DNA of 64,000 nucleotides from Isoetes taiwanensis (GCA_021234155.1 JAJEKV010000078.1:4685225-4749224); one strand, 5' to 3'. Counted from the first letter of the stretch, positions 21,355-34,358 are shown. The notes: a model not told the origin generated them from the sequence alone. A program made the numbers and translations.

Positions 21355-21730
21355 GAAGACTCGGAGGCTCCAGGGCCACGCCGAGAAAGAAACAACAGCC
21401 GACTAATCGGGAACCGTCCGCGGAATAACCATCGCGGGAAAAAACAACCGATTAGTGCTGCCTCGGAGGCTACAGCGCCACGCCGAGAAAAACCAATAAA
21501 TATGATCTCGGAGGCAACAACGCCACGCCGAGAGAAAATATGAATAATTAATATATTGACTGAGAGGCTACAATGCCACACCGAGAGAAAAGATGAATGA
21601 ATAAATAAAATACTCGCCACGCCAAGAAAAAATAACAAGAAATCATATCTCGAAGGCCATAACCACGTCGAGAAAGAACAAATGATAAGAACGTCTCAGA
21701 GGCGACAGAGCCACACCGAGAAACATGAAA
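21355..21730. repeat. Hairpin minisatellite with CTCGG...CCGAG units
   Basis: About seven diverged units near 21360, 21463, 21508, 21558, 21613, 21645 and 21690. Each has the form CTCGGAGGCTACAGCGCCAC then GCCGAG, so each unit can fold on itself. Spacers are A-rich. Confidence 0.85.
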
Positions 21731-22018
21731 AAATAAGAACATATGCACTTCCAAAAAAGATAGAAAGGAGGCATGGAGGATATCAGGGGCTACAAGGTGA
21801 CTCAGAAGTAAAGAAGATTAGACAGACATAGACTAAAAAGACAGGGAGCAACTTTAACAAAGGAACAAAATATGAAAACGAGAAGTCGGGTGAAGAAATG
21901 AAACAAGCTCAAATATATCAGAGGGAGAGGGGGGCGGGAAACTTGTGGAGCCAAAAATGAGCAGAATAGAAAGGAGCTCAAGAGAACGTCGATGGCTGGA
22001 AATGAAGAAGAAGGCGGT

Positions 22019-22107
22019 ATAAATAGGAGAGCAAGATAGGGCGTCCCCATCCAAGGAATGTCGATTCTATTTCTATTGCAATAGAATCGTGGCATTCCTA
22101 GGATGGG
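22019..22107 (+). promoter_or_regulatory. TATA box followed by a long hairpin
   Basis: TATAAATAG at 22019-22027 is followed, at transcription-start distance, by an inverted repeat at 22046-22107. Its left arm CCATCCAAGGAATG..CGATTCTATT pairs with AATAGAATCG..GGCATTCCTAGGATGG around a short loop. Possibly the U3/R region of an LTR or a small hairpin RNA locus. Confidence 0.5.
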
Positions 22108-23842
22108 TCCTATGAAACAAGTAGTTGGCCGATAGAAGAGGAATCAACCTCAAAAAGAATAGATCAAACCAAGATGACAAGGGAAAACCGTCCAAAAGCG
22201 AAACGCATGAAGAAATTGGCAGAAGAGACGATTGGAAAAGATCAGGCAAAGGAGGCAAACAAAGAAACTGCGAAGCAAGGGGGATAGAGTAACTGGGATA
22301 ATCAACGCAGGAGGCACAAAGCATGATATATGGATGCCAACAAAGAAAGAGAAGTAAGACGAAGCAAGAGGAGACATAGTAAAGGTAGAAATATGTAACC
22401 CAGAGGACTAGCGTAATACAAAGGTGCAAGTAAGCCCAAAGATAAAAGAAGCAACGGAGGTAAGTACGCACAAACATAATGGACTGGGAACAAAAGGAGT
22501 CGATGGGATGAATGAAGTCAGGCCGACAAGTGGAAAAAAGAGGCCAATTAAAGTAACAGCAAAAAAAGCACTACACAAAGGAGATAACGGGGTCAAAGAG
22601 AATATCGGACAAGGGAAGAGATCGAACAATGACATATTCAGTCAAAGCCAGGACCGGTGGGGAGAAAATGGACAACTGAGAAAAGAACAAGGAGACGACA
22701 ACGATTAAAAAGACAAACTAGATCAAAGAAATGGAGATCAACAAACTTGACAATAACAAGGCACATCTGAGACAACAACATTATGCGAAGAGAGATTCCA
22801 AAACAGAAAGCGACGACATCATAAAAAGGATGCTAAAAGGCAAAACAAGGGAAATAATGAGAGGAAAAGAAATGAGGCAAAGGTAATGGTCCAAAGACGC
22901 AAATGAGACAGAAGGAGTGAGTAAACCCTGATTAATGGAGTCCAAATAGACGAAAGCGAGCTAAAGAACAAATATAACTACGGGCAATAGAAGAGAAAAA
23001 ATAAGAAGGAAATACATAGACTCAAAAACTTCAGAGAAAAAGAGCAAGAGAGAGACATAAAAACTGTGACTGGAAACTGAAGGAGAAAATGAGTCAAGAA
23101 AGGGCCCCGTGGAATAAAATTGAACCAACGTGAGAACATGGACTAGAACTGGAATAATTGAATGCGAGACTATTAACACCAAACTAATAGGATAAGAGGT
23201 ATGCATGTGGAATGGGATCAATGCAATAAACGGAGAACAAAGACCTATGGCGCAACATGGCCAAGCAGAGCAAACTGGAAAAAGGAACAAGCGACAAATG
23301 GGATAATATGATCTAAGGTTTCTGCAACACCAAGAATCGACAAAGCCAATGGGGCAACAAAGGGAGACTAAAGAAACAACGTGCACCAGGCATAATAGGA
23401 CTGTCAATAGAGCAAATGTGACCTAACCAAATAGCTACAGCAAATGGAGCATGTAGGAAATAATGGAAAAATTGATACTTATGTAAAACATACAATGACA
23501 CAGCGGAGCAATGAAAACAATCGCAACCAAAACATTAAAAGCGGAACAACCTAAGGTAATGTGTAAAATAGAACTATCTAACAAACTGATAGAAAAGATA
23601 AACCAGTAGAACCACATGTGAAAATATAAGGGCATGGAATCCTAGTCGACATGTACAATATATGCAATGCAAAGTGTTAGTCCAACACAAGGCCAAATAC
23701 AAATAGGGCCAGACAAAACAAATAGGAGCAAATGAGCCAAGTCGTTTCAAGACGTTAAACTAAATTGAAAGGACAAATCACGACCCTCTCACTAGGTAAA
23801 TCAAGAAAGGACCCAAGGCGATTTAAGAGGTTAAAGAATAAA

Positions 23843-24043
23843 GGGGAAAACTACAAAATACCCCTAACTTTTTGCAAAATTCACAGTATACCCCTAACTT
23901 TCTAAAAATTCACAAAATGCCCCTAAATAATGCAAAATTCACACGATGCACAAGTCTATATAGGGGCATTTCATGATTTTTCTAAAAGTTAGGGGTATAT
24001 TGTGAATTTTGCAAAAAGTTAGGGGTATATTGTAGTTTTTCCC
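23843..24043. mobile_element. 201-bp MITE with 9-bp TSD
   Basis: Long terminal inverted repeats of about 80 bp start GGGGAAAACTACAAAATACC on the left; the right end, reversed, starts GGGAAAAACTACAATATACC. The whole element folds into a hairpin with internal copies of TACCCCTAACTTT. It is flanked by AAGAATAAA at 23834-23842 and 24044-24052. A 9-bp duplication is the signature of Mutator-type transposition. Confidence 0.92.
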
Positions 24044-27000
24044 AAGAATAAATGAAGGAGAGTGAACTAGAAAGGATCTTGATGAATATATGGAGCAAAG
24101 GGGGTACATAGAAAAAATGCCTAAAAAATGAAGTTAAAAAGCTAAAAGAGACACTAACACTAAAATACAAAGAGCGAAGTAAACAAAAAATTGAAGTAAA
24201 ACAAAAAACAAACAAAAAATTGAACTAAAAAGCACTAAATGAGAATCCAAGATTAACTGACAAAGGAAACACAAACAAGAACCTATAAAAGAACAAGAAA
24301 GGAACTAAAAATATGTGGAAAACAAAGAAAAAATAAATTAACAAGAGTGGACAAATGAGACATGCAGAGTAAAAACAAGAAATAAGTGGGATAAAAGAGG
24401 CAATGGGAAGTTAATATATAAAAACAAATAAAAGGAACCAACTCGAGACGAAGAAGAAAAAAGAATCGGATCAAAACTAGGAAATATATCAAACTGAGCA
24501 GGAAAGCCATCGTAGCAATGGGACAATGAGTCAGAACATCGCAGACAAATTCAACGAATATCACAACGACAAGAGGATATGAAAACAACAAAGTCACCAA
24601 ATGAAACGACAGAGCAGTGTTTAAGGTGATCAATGAGACTAGACAAGCGACGAAAGATGAACCAACATGAAATAAGGTAGTTGGACAAAAAAGGAACAAA
24701 ATTAGATGCAATACTAATGCTCAGACAATGTAACATCGAACCATATAAACTGAACACGAAGAATCTAAGGAGAAAAAATCGACGGAATATGGGAAACGAG
24801 ACCGTGAATAAAGTTACTGAGCATACAAATAACAGAAAAATGGTGTAAAAGAAACTAACAAACCAGAAGAAAGGAAGGAAGTTGAACACCGGGTGACCAA
24901 GAATAAGCAAGACCTAAGTGAGGGAGTAAGCGGTACAAAGGGCAGTCAAGAATAAAAAAGAGCAACTGACAACCTTGGACAAAGCCATGTCGTGGAAGTA
25001 AATGGAATAATTCAGGACAAAAAGAACGTGGCAGCATTGAAAAGAGGTTGGAATGAAACAAAGGCCAGAAACAAGAGAACTGGGACAAATGAATCTAAGG
25101 GGACAAATATCAAAGTCGAAAAGGCTAATAAGCCAACAAATTCGAGGAGCAAAAAGCCATTAAAATGGACCATACCTGTAAAATATAACGAATTTTGACG
25201 GAAAAACAAAGAATCCACACAACACAAAGGAAAAAAGTAATTAAAATTGAAAACCATGACCAGCAAGAAACCATGGGAAAAAACGAGCAATGGTACTAGA
25301 ATCACAGAATGTCTCGAAGCTGTGGAGAAAAATTGGAATAACGAAGCAAGAACCATACAAAATATGAAATATTTTGTAATGGAAAACATGTGGTGAAAGA
25401 AATAGTGCAAGCATAGAGAATACCAAATGAAAAACTACAAGACGACGAGAATAGAGAGAAAAGAATCACCCCTAATGAACCGACGAACCACGTAATAGTA
25501 AAAATCAGCAATCATAGGGGACCCATAGCCTGCAGAAAGAGGTTAACAAAATACGAAGGACAAAACAGATGTGCATCGATGCTATCATAGACTGAAAAGA
25601 TGGAAAACTAAGGAATAGTCAAGTAATAAACTAGATAGTCGATAGAAACCACTATATGCCCAATGGATGCTCCCACCTAAAAAAAATGGAAATTTCAATG
25701 CAAAATCTTTCATAAGCAAAGCGAATTTCGCTGTAGAAGATGCAAAGATTAAAGAGCAAAAAGAAATAGATATTTAACCGTGAATTTAGTGTCTCCCAAT
25801 ACATCCAATTTCCAACTCGTCGTCAAGAGTCACAAACCCCTGCCATCTCCAATGCCACCGAGAACTTGCAATCTAGTACATGCAAGCCTCTACTTAGTCG
25901 ACAAAATTCTACACAGGATCGCATATATAGTGGCCTCCAAATTCCGAAAAACATCTCGCCATAAGGCACTCAAACCTTGTTAAGTAACGTTGTCATAAGG
26001 CAACCTCCATGCTATATAATAAGTGGTCAACATGGACTAGTAAAGCCGTAGAGAACAACGAAACTACGCAAAATCATAGAAACTATGAGAAGATATCATT
26101 ATAGTACTAAAGAAGCACATGCATATGAAGGCTCAATCCGAGCCCAGAGCAACGAAAATGAAGGTGCCTATGTGCGCATCAAAAACATGGAATTTGGAAA
26201 AAGATGAACTATGACGGGATAAAATTAAGCCTGCAAGAACAACATGCTAATACAAGCAGAGGAAGCGAAATTAAACAACGGAACTTCACATGTTTTGACG
26301 CGAAAATACAAATACATCCCTGGGCAAAACAAATAGATGGAAATGTTTAAACACAAAAGATGCAAAAAACGTACCTTGCTAGTGGGATCCAGGATCCCAT
26401 CTCTGGAAACTAGAAAAGAGAGACCTTACCAAATAGGCGACAATCTCACATGTTGACGCAAAAACTCCAATGATATTAAAGTAGGATTCCGCCAGACCCT
26501 GTGCACCAATCTAGGCCTTGCCCAGAGGATCGGGATCAAAGCTAGGTTCTCGCTCGGCCTGGATACAGCCACAGAAGCGATACATGTCGAATAAAAGGCG
26601 AATTGGATTCGTGTGCCCAACACAAAAACCTCGTTACTAGCTGCAAACAATTGTGAACCTCGCAAAAAGAAATCTAGGCAAATGTAGAAAGAATAAGCCA
26701 AAGTAAGACCATTTCAAAAAACAACGAGATGTGTTGAAGTGTTATGTAGAAGCATGTGCATACGAAGGTCCGCAGGGAACTGATCTTGGAGCATTAAACG
26801 CTCGAGGCATATGTCTCATACGACTCCTACTCACTGGCCACCAACCTTCCAATAGATAGACAAGGTAGTTTATCCAAGATTAAGGCAACTCAATTTGGAA
26901 ATCAAAATTATAAACATAGTTTCTACAGAACCGCCAACATTAAGTAGGAACAAGGATGACAAAAATCAAAGGAGCACACAGCCCGGGGAATGCGGATGTC

Positions 27001-27279
27001 AGAAGAAGGCGGAAAAACAAAACACCTTAGACTATATGTGGGCTCGTTTATGAGGTGTTTTTTGCGGTATGACCCTTATGTTGAGACTTTTATTTACGTG
27101 AGAATCTGCAATGGCAACATTCAATCCTATGGAAGCAGGTTTAATCATTTTTCCCGCTGCATTTCATTAAGCTCCAATAGCTCCCCATTGCATGTATCTC
27201 AAAGCTGTACAAGGAATTCTACTTTGTGCGGACAACCCATGTTCATTTTGATAATGTTCGGGCTGTCCATCTAGGCTGT

Positions 27280-29773
27280 AAGTAATGGTTGTAGTTTATG
27301 GAACTGCGTATGCCTTTTTATCAGTGCATTTTAAGGATTTTAGGGTGTGCAAGCTTGTCAAATTGTTCCAAATAAATCCTCTTGACCAGTTTGATCCTTT
27401 GAATCATTGGTGCTATTTATTTCCTATTAACAGTTTGATCCTTCGATTCATTGGTGCTGTTTATTTCCAATTAACATTTCGTGGATATTCTCACCTAGTT
27501 AACAGTTTGTGTATACTCCCATTTATAACTAGGTGTCTAGCACAAGCATCAACACAGCACTGTCCTCGTATCATTTGCACTCGCTGATTGTATACCCATA
27601 CACAACCTTGCATTTCCCTTGGACGGTAACCTTACTTGCCATTGCTTGCATTTTCAAGGCCTTGATCTAGTTGGCCTTTATAGTCCTTTTTTACTTTGTT
27701 GTTGATTAGTAGTCTTGTAGCTCTTGTCCTTTGTAGTAGATGCATTTTTAGCTTGTATACTTTTATTTATGTCTTGTCTGGGTGGTATACCTTTTTGTGC
27801 AGTCTCACATGGTATACCTTGTTGTCTAATGCCCATCCAATGCCTTCCTTTGTTATTTAGCCATTTGCGTTCCATTTTTGCTCGTCCCATGCTATTTTGA
27901 TGTTCCGTATGGAACTGATGAGATTAGTTGTTATAATCTTCTTTGCAATTTATAGTTTGTATGACCCATACATTGCATTATTATGTAGCTATCTTTAGAA
28001 TTGTCATTGTTCATCACATTGCTCGTCAAATTGTTTGATTTATTGGCTTCCCTCTATATAGCCAGTAGTCATCTCTTTTTTTTTTTTTGTCACAAAGTGC
28101 CTTCTCTTTCACGTTTTTTCCATTGTAATCTTGCCTAGATATCCTTTAGATTTAATGCTCTTATTGTTGCACTTCCTCCCTTGATCGTATAGTTGGGTGG
28201 CATCTCGTCATGTTTGTGCTCTTGGCTATGCTCGTATTCTCTGAGTTCATCTGCATCATTAGGTTTGCCGCTCTAGGTTTTTGAGGCTTTCTTGCAGAGT
28301 CACGTTTTAATGTATTTGGACCTTCTAGACCTCAGTATGTTGAATTTTGCATCTTGCCATTTAGTTATACTTGACCTTGAGAGGGTTAATATTAGCATAT
28401 GGTCCTTGATGTGTAATTATCCACAATCGCTCATTCATATGCTTCACATTTTTTACTAGTTAGGATTTGTTATGCAGGTTACTCCTTCGTAGAATTTATA
28501 GACATCCAGTTTCTCTCTTTACAAGAGTTGGTTGGTCTAGGTAGGTTTAATTGACTGCCTTTGGATTAAATATTAGTATTGCGACTTTGGAAGGACCCCT
28601 GTATGTGCTGGTTGGTTGGAACTTATGGTGTTTATTTGGATGACTATTGAAGTTGTAGAGCTTTCGTTTTCACTAACTGTGCCATAGGTTATAAGTCATG
28701 TTCTATTGTGTGCACTCCCTTTCTTTTTTAGAGAATAGACGTTTGATTCCATATCCCAAGTTGCCTTTTTCTAGGAGTGATTTCGTCGCCTAAGGGTTTT
28801 GTTTTTCCCTCTTATGCTTGTTTTCTATCACACATTTGGAGGGCACCAGCTTTGTGGTTTCTAGACCATTGGCTCCTATTTGCATTATCCTTTGAGTCAC
28901 ACATTTGAGGATTGTCCTTTAGGTTTTAAACTTTGGACGATGTTTTGGCGGATGTTACTGACTTTAGTTGTGGAAATGTGGTGGAAAACTCATTTGCAGG
29001 TTTGGATCTATATTTGGTGAATCTCATCTTGTTGCACACTGGTCAGTCCCATTGTGTTTGCATTGTTTGATTCTCTTCTCGAATTTATGAGTTTCGACGT
29101 TTCCATTTGAATTTCATAGGCGGTATATATTTGTTAGCTTAGGACTATATAGTGTCATCGTTGCATCGGTTGGTCGGCATATGAGAGGCATAATCGGGTG
29201 TCTTGTGATTTAATGCGCTTAGGATTGCATCTTCAAGGACCCTTGAATGAGGTGTTTACTTTGTCCATGAAGGTTTTGAAGTTGTTAAGCTCAATAGTTT
29301 GATTGCTTGCTCTTGTGTCCTTGCTCATTTACACGTTGGTAGAGCATTTCCTATCCTCTTTTAGTGTTGTTAGTTGTTTAAATATGCCTTTGTCTCATGC
29401 TCTCGATTTTGCACTCAAACTTGTGTTCCGTCTTTCTCTGTTTCCTTTGCATCAAGTATGGCATAGAACCCTTTCTCTTGTAGGCCGTATTTAGTTGTTT
29501 GGCTTGGGTGCTTATAAGACAACCTTCATGCCGGTGCTTTCTTGCTTAGATTTTGGTCATCAGACTTTGTTTAGCTTTAGAGTTTAGAGATGAGTCTATG
29601 CTCTTTTATGCCCCCCTATCCACGTCAGCAAGGCTACGCTAGGAGTGTTCGTCGCTTCCTCATCTTGTAGATGTGGCGATGTGGTCATTGTCTGGTAGAT
29701 TCTTGTACTTTTCTCTGCCTCTTGTTTTCAGGATGGTTGTTGGTCTGTGTTGGAGTTCAACTAGGCTCTAGAA
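27280..29773 (+). repeat. 3.1-kb repeat, copy 2 (right part)
   Basis: T-rich, non-coding. Strong similarity to copy 1 at 28470-29530 (against 2940-3840), and the closing segment 29700-29773 matches 19500-19587, including CTGCCTCTTGTTTTCAG and CAACTAGGCTCTAGAA. The left boundary is approximate. Confidence 0.65.
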
Positions 29774-29779
29774 CTAAGG

Positions 29780-32037
29780 AGTTCAGTGCCTGAGAGAGTG
29801 TTAAAAAGACCCCACAAGGATTCCTATATGATGTTGAAGAGGTATTGGTTTGATTCATGTGTTTGTTTTTTAAATCATGAGTCCAAGAACCAATAGGTTA
29901 TGTGTTTGATTATAATTCTTGCTTTTTTAAGTCATTTGATGTGCTTGTCATTAGGATTACATCTAGTAGATCAAAACTAACTTGTAATGCACAATACAGA
30001 TATTGGTGTTCATATGGACCTCAAGACAAGACAACAAACACTCATGTGGTTGAGGATAGACCACGTCCACCGGGCACACGTAGGAAAAGGGTTGAGAGGG
30101 GAGAGGGCATACGTAGGGGCTGCCAGTGCCATTTCACAATCAGGCAACTCTATTTCCTTCCAGAATTTTCACATATCACTTATTATATCACAAGAATATC
30201 CAAGGTTTGCCCTGCCATGGTAGGTCCATTGACCCATCCTCCGGAATTAAGTTCAAGCTAGCACCCTGGATCTCACAAGAATTGAAAGAATGGGTAAGAG
30301 AGAAGCTTTTCCAATGGCACACGCCACGTAGTGTCATGAACATGCATGAAGAGAGGTGGAGGTTGAGACTTGAAGTGAATGGACAGGAAAGCATGTGTGG
30401 GGATGATGTGTTGAAAATTTTGGACGTGTACAATATTGAAAAGGGAGTTGTTCGTAACACATGGAAGCTACATGAAGATCTTCCCACTAGCATTCACATG
30501 TAGGTTCAACAACACCAAGATTCTGTGTTCATGCATGAGCACGGAGACTTGTTTCAATTAGGAGTTATGACTCCAATCCAAAGGGAGTCCATGTTGAGAT
30601 TTGGTAAGAACAGAGCCATTTGCATGGACTCTACTTTCAAAACAAACGACAAGAGGTGCGGTTCTTCCTCAACTTTTATTGTGTGTGCTCCTCGTACATT
30701 GAGTTGATTTGATTATTGTGTATGGTTTAATGCAGGTTCTATCTTTTCACACTTATCGCCTTTGATGAGTATTCCAATGGTTTACCATTGGCTTACATGA
30801 TTACCAATTCTCAAAAGAGTGGAGCTATAACAAAGTGGATGCAAGCACTAAAGGAATCCTTATGCCAAGATGATCCTGATTGGCAACCTTCTTGCATCAT
30901 TACAGATGATGCCCATGTTGAGATAAAGGCCGTGAAAAAAGTAACTTGTCAAACTCTAATCCTTGGAAGCATTCCATATGTACTAACATTGTTTATTTCC
31001 ATAGGTTTTTCCTAGTGTGCCCGTGCAAATTTGCATATGGCACGTGAGGAGGGCTTGGATCAAGTGGTTGCAGAAGAACATCAAGAACAAGGTGACACGT
31101 GAACGATCCGTTCAAGGAACTTGGTTACATTATGTACAGATGTAAGGTCCTCTAGGGGACAATGTCTACGGTGTGAAGAGTATAGGGAGGCGAGAAGGAG
31201 GGAGGCCACTAAGAAATTGGAAGACTTAGTGAGGAAGTATCCTCAATACCCCAAGTTGGCGGCTTACATGAGTAAGGAGTGGACCGAAAACATTTGCCAA
31301 TGGGTATTGGCTACGAGGATGTACCCTCACTCCAACCAAGAGAATAATGCAGCCATACAGGCATGGCATTGTGCCTTGAAAAGACGCCTGGGCATTTCAA
31401 AACGAGCACTCCGAGGATGGAGGATTGATTGGTTGCTCTACATTCTAACCAACAATGTGGAGACACACATGCCATACATCAGGTATAACTTCTAATCATC
31501 TTCTCTAGCCTATTTTGATTTTGCAAGTACATAATTCTCTTGTCATCTAGGTCCATGAAGGAAGCAGGGTTTGTGGTGAACACCTCCCAGGAAGAGATAG
31601 TACAGCGTGCCATACTGGGTGCAAGGAAGATTGCTGATGAACAGGTCACATTCACTAACTTCGAATAAGGTGAGGCAGAAGTGCAAAGTGAACGCACTCT
31701 AGGGCAAGGACCATACTTTGTGAACGGGGCACACAAGAACTGGGCATGCTGTGACTGTCCCTAGGGAGCCAAGGGCAACTTATGTAAGCACCAGGTTAAG
31801 GTCATGCAAATGTTGGGCAACTACAGGGATCAAGATCTTTTACAGGTGCTTGAATCCCAATATGGGACAATTGGTGGGGGCATGGACCACTTGAGGCCAC
31901 GTGAGGATCTATTTCATGGGGTGTGCTGTTGGGGAGTTTCTAATGGAACGCAGGGTGCATTATGCAATGCACTTTCCTCATGCCTCCACCTCTTAAACAC
32001 ATCTGTGAGGAATCTGCGAGTATCAATAACAAATTAG
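29780..32037 (+). pseudogene. Decayed MULE transposase with SWIM zinc finger
   Basis: Exon-like blocks on the plus strand. 29780-29837 reads SSVPERVLKRPHKD. 29967 onward has the Cys-rich entry KLTCNAQYRYWCSYG and GCQCHFTI. 30240-30700 carries the first catalytic Asp (ICMDSTFKTN). 30737-30949 has CIITDDAHVEIKAV with the second Asp. 31013-31138 has VQICIWHVRRAW. 31121-31495 has ENNAAIQAWHCALKRRLG with the third acidic residue. 31551 onward has the SWIM finger ACCDCP..GNLCKHQ. Lesions: a frameshift near 30230, TAG at 30501, TAA at 31666 and TAG at 31762 inside the SWIM finger. Such transposases move Mutator-type elements; this one is dead. Terminal inverted repeats were not found. Confidence 0.9.
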
Positions 32038-32248
32038 CTTAAATCATAAGGCAAAAGATCGAATAGTTCGAGATAGAGAGGAATACTTACAGTGTGACAA
32101 ATTCTCGGGTAGATGCATGCAAGGGATCATAGGAATCAAGGTGTAGGATGCAAGGGCAGGGCTTCCCAAGCCGAGCACAGGCTAGGCCATCAGTTACTAG
32201 GATGAAAAGGCTCCAATGGCCACTAAGAAATAGCAAATTGAAAGGCAC

Positions 32249-34358
32249 TTAAAATAGATTGAAAATATAATTAATCAAGCCAAAGAGTTTACCCAGCATT
32301 GACAGGAATATAGTAGAATTGTGCTCATACTCTTCAACCATGTGAGACGTGATTAGATTTACCTGATTTCTATTTGTCGCATCCATGCTTGATTTCAAAG
32401 GATAATCTATATTCACTCCGCTGCCCGTATCTATGTTTTCTCCTTTGACTGAATACCCGTTCATACTCACATCGCAAAGAAATGACCCAGGATCCTTGGA
32501 TTGCTGGGCTGGTGGCTCTATTCTAGTCTTGTTGGTATTATTTGATATGATTTGTTGGACTGAAATTTCTGATTTTGTTCTTCCCCCCAACTCTTGCAAC
32601 AAATTTGGAGAATAATGCATCAATTGCTCAAGAGTAAGTGTAACTTTAGTGGCCAAAACTTGGCTGATCACATCATCTTCATTTTGAATTTCCTCATCCA
32701 CCATAGGAGGCATCACTATGGGCTGATTTTCTTCTATAGACTGAAACTGTTTTGTGGGCGGCACATTGAATTGCACCTTCTTAGGTGCTGACACCTTCAA
32801 AGCTTGTTCCTTCAAAGCCTTTGGAAAAGAGGTCTTAGTCTTCTCCGCAATTGGCACTACTCTTGGTTCTTGAACCACCTTTTGTGACCTTGTAACCACA
32901 TTTACTTCTCCAATCTCTTCTTCTTGCTGAACTGGATCATTCTCCACCTCAACAAATCCACAATTTACTACTGATTTTGCCTTCTCTTGCTTCTTAAGCT
33001 CCTCAATAAGAGCCTTAACTTGAGGATTATTAATGTACTTTGCATCTTGAATGCGAACATCATTATTAGGAAGAGGTACGGATTCAAACACTTGCTGCCT
33101 TGGTGGATACTTGTTGGTTGCCCATTCCGGTTTCCCATGAATTTTCCAACAAGTACTCTCATCATGCTTGAATTTATCACATAACTTGCAATACAAATGA
33201 GCTTTATTTGGATACCATTTAGAACTCATTGGAGCTTGGTGGGCAATTGGAGCTTGTGGCATCATTGGAACTTGTGGTATGATAGGTCTTTGCTTGCATT
33301 GGTTGAATAGGAATAGGTGGTGCTTGTTGCATAACAACAAATACCGGATTGGCCCTCTCAAAGAATCTCTTCTCCCTACATTCTTGATCATTATGGCCCT
33401 TTGTTTGGCATCTTGAGCAGAATTTCAGCAATCTACATGTAGTATCAGAATGTCCAATAGACCCACAATACTCACAAGTACTAAACTGCACCTCCCTTGG
33501 CTTCTCACCAATTGTAAGCTTAGAAATCTTGGCTGCAATATCCTCTGTTTTATGCTCTAGAGCAGCAACTTCATGAATATCCCAGCCTTATCTTCAGCCT
33601 TGAGAGCATACTTTTGTGCCTCTAACAATGTTGTAGGTTGTTTAGCCTTCGCCTTATAAGCAATAGCTCATTTCAGCCCCTTTACATATCATTGAATATC
33701 CATTTCCTCATTCCTTGCAATCTTCCAATGAACCATGACTTTGAGAACCGCAATGTACCTCGATTATACTCTCTAATTGATTCATCTTCCTTTTGTGTGA
33801 AATTTGTCCCACCGTTCCATAGTCTTATCCTTACCATGGACTTCTTGATAATTAGCAAAATGAATGCTTCCTTTAATTCTGATATGTCATGGTATTCAGG
33901 TTTGGGTTTGTGCCCATTCCTCCACTTAATCTTGCAAAGAACTATGAAACCAAAGCAAGTAATCAAGAATTGGGTAACTTACATTGCTAGCAATACCTCT
34001 CAAACTTCACAATATGCTTTAAAGGATCCCGACGCGGATCATCAAACTTTAGAATCCCCATTGTATTAAAACCCCATACCATAGGTGGTAATACAGACCA
34101 TCTCACGCTTCTTGGATTTCTTGTAATTGAAAAACGAAATGGAATCTCCTTCAATTTGAAAAACGAAATTGGATTACCTTCTAGATGGGTAAATGGAATC
34201 GAGAACTTTCGGATGCGAGAATTAGACCCCAGATCTGCTCCCAAATCTAAAAACGAAATTGAATCTTGATGTAATTTTGAGTCCAAAGATTGAGTCACCG
34301 GTCCCCTTCTTGTTATGATGGAGCTTGGTGATATATCCTTCTTACTTCTCTTGGGCAT
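32249..34358 (-). pseudogene. Gypsy-2 gag and start of protease
   Basis: Starts at ATG 34358 with MPKRSKKDISPSS. A gag core segment follows (FTQKEDESIREYNRGTLRF, 33682-33966). Then come three CCHC knuckles: CEYCGSIGHSDTTC and CSRCQTKGHNDQEC at 33400-33480, and CKLCDKFKHDESTC at about 33150-33200. A long Lys/Glu/Gln-rich linker leads to a protease signature ENIDTGSGVNI near 32430. At least two frameshifts separate these parts. The rest of pol is absent: the element stops near 32.1-32.25 kb, next to the MULE remains. Confidence 0.85.

Larger units (their letters stand above)
21731..27279. other. Purine-rich, gene-free interior of the 7-kb insert
   Basis: The plus strand is A/G-dominated from about 21.7 to 25.8 kb, so the minus strand shows long open frames rich in Leu, Phe, Ser and Cys. 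They share no motif with any protein family I know and are best read as a composition effect. From about 25.8 to 27.3 kb composition is more ordinary, and again no gene is seen. Inside lie a TATA/hairpin promoter (22019-22107) and a MITE (23843-24043). Confidence 0.55.

Noticed and set aside
22073-25410. Long minus-strand frames rich in Leu, Phe, Ser and Cys (membrane-protein-like)
   Set aside because: All lie in a purine-rich stretch, overlap in several frames, and have no motif; best explained by composition.
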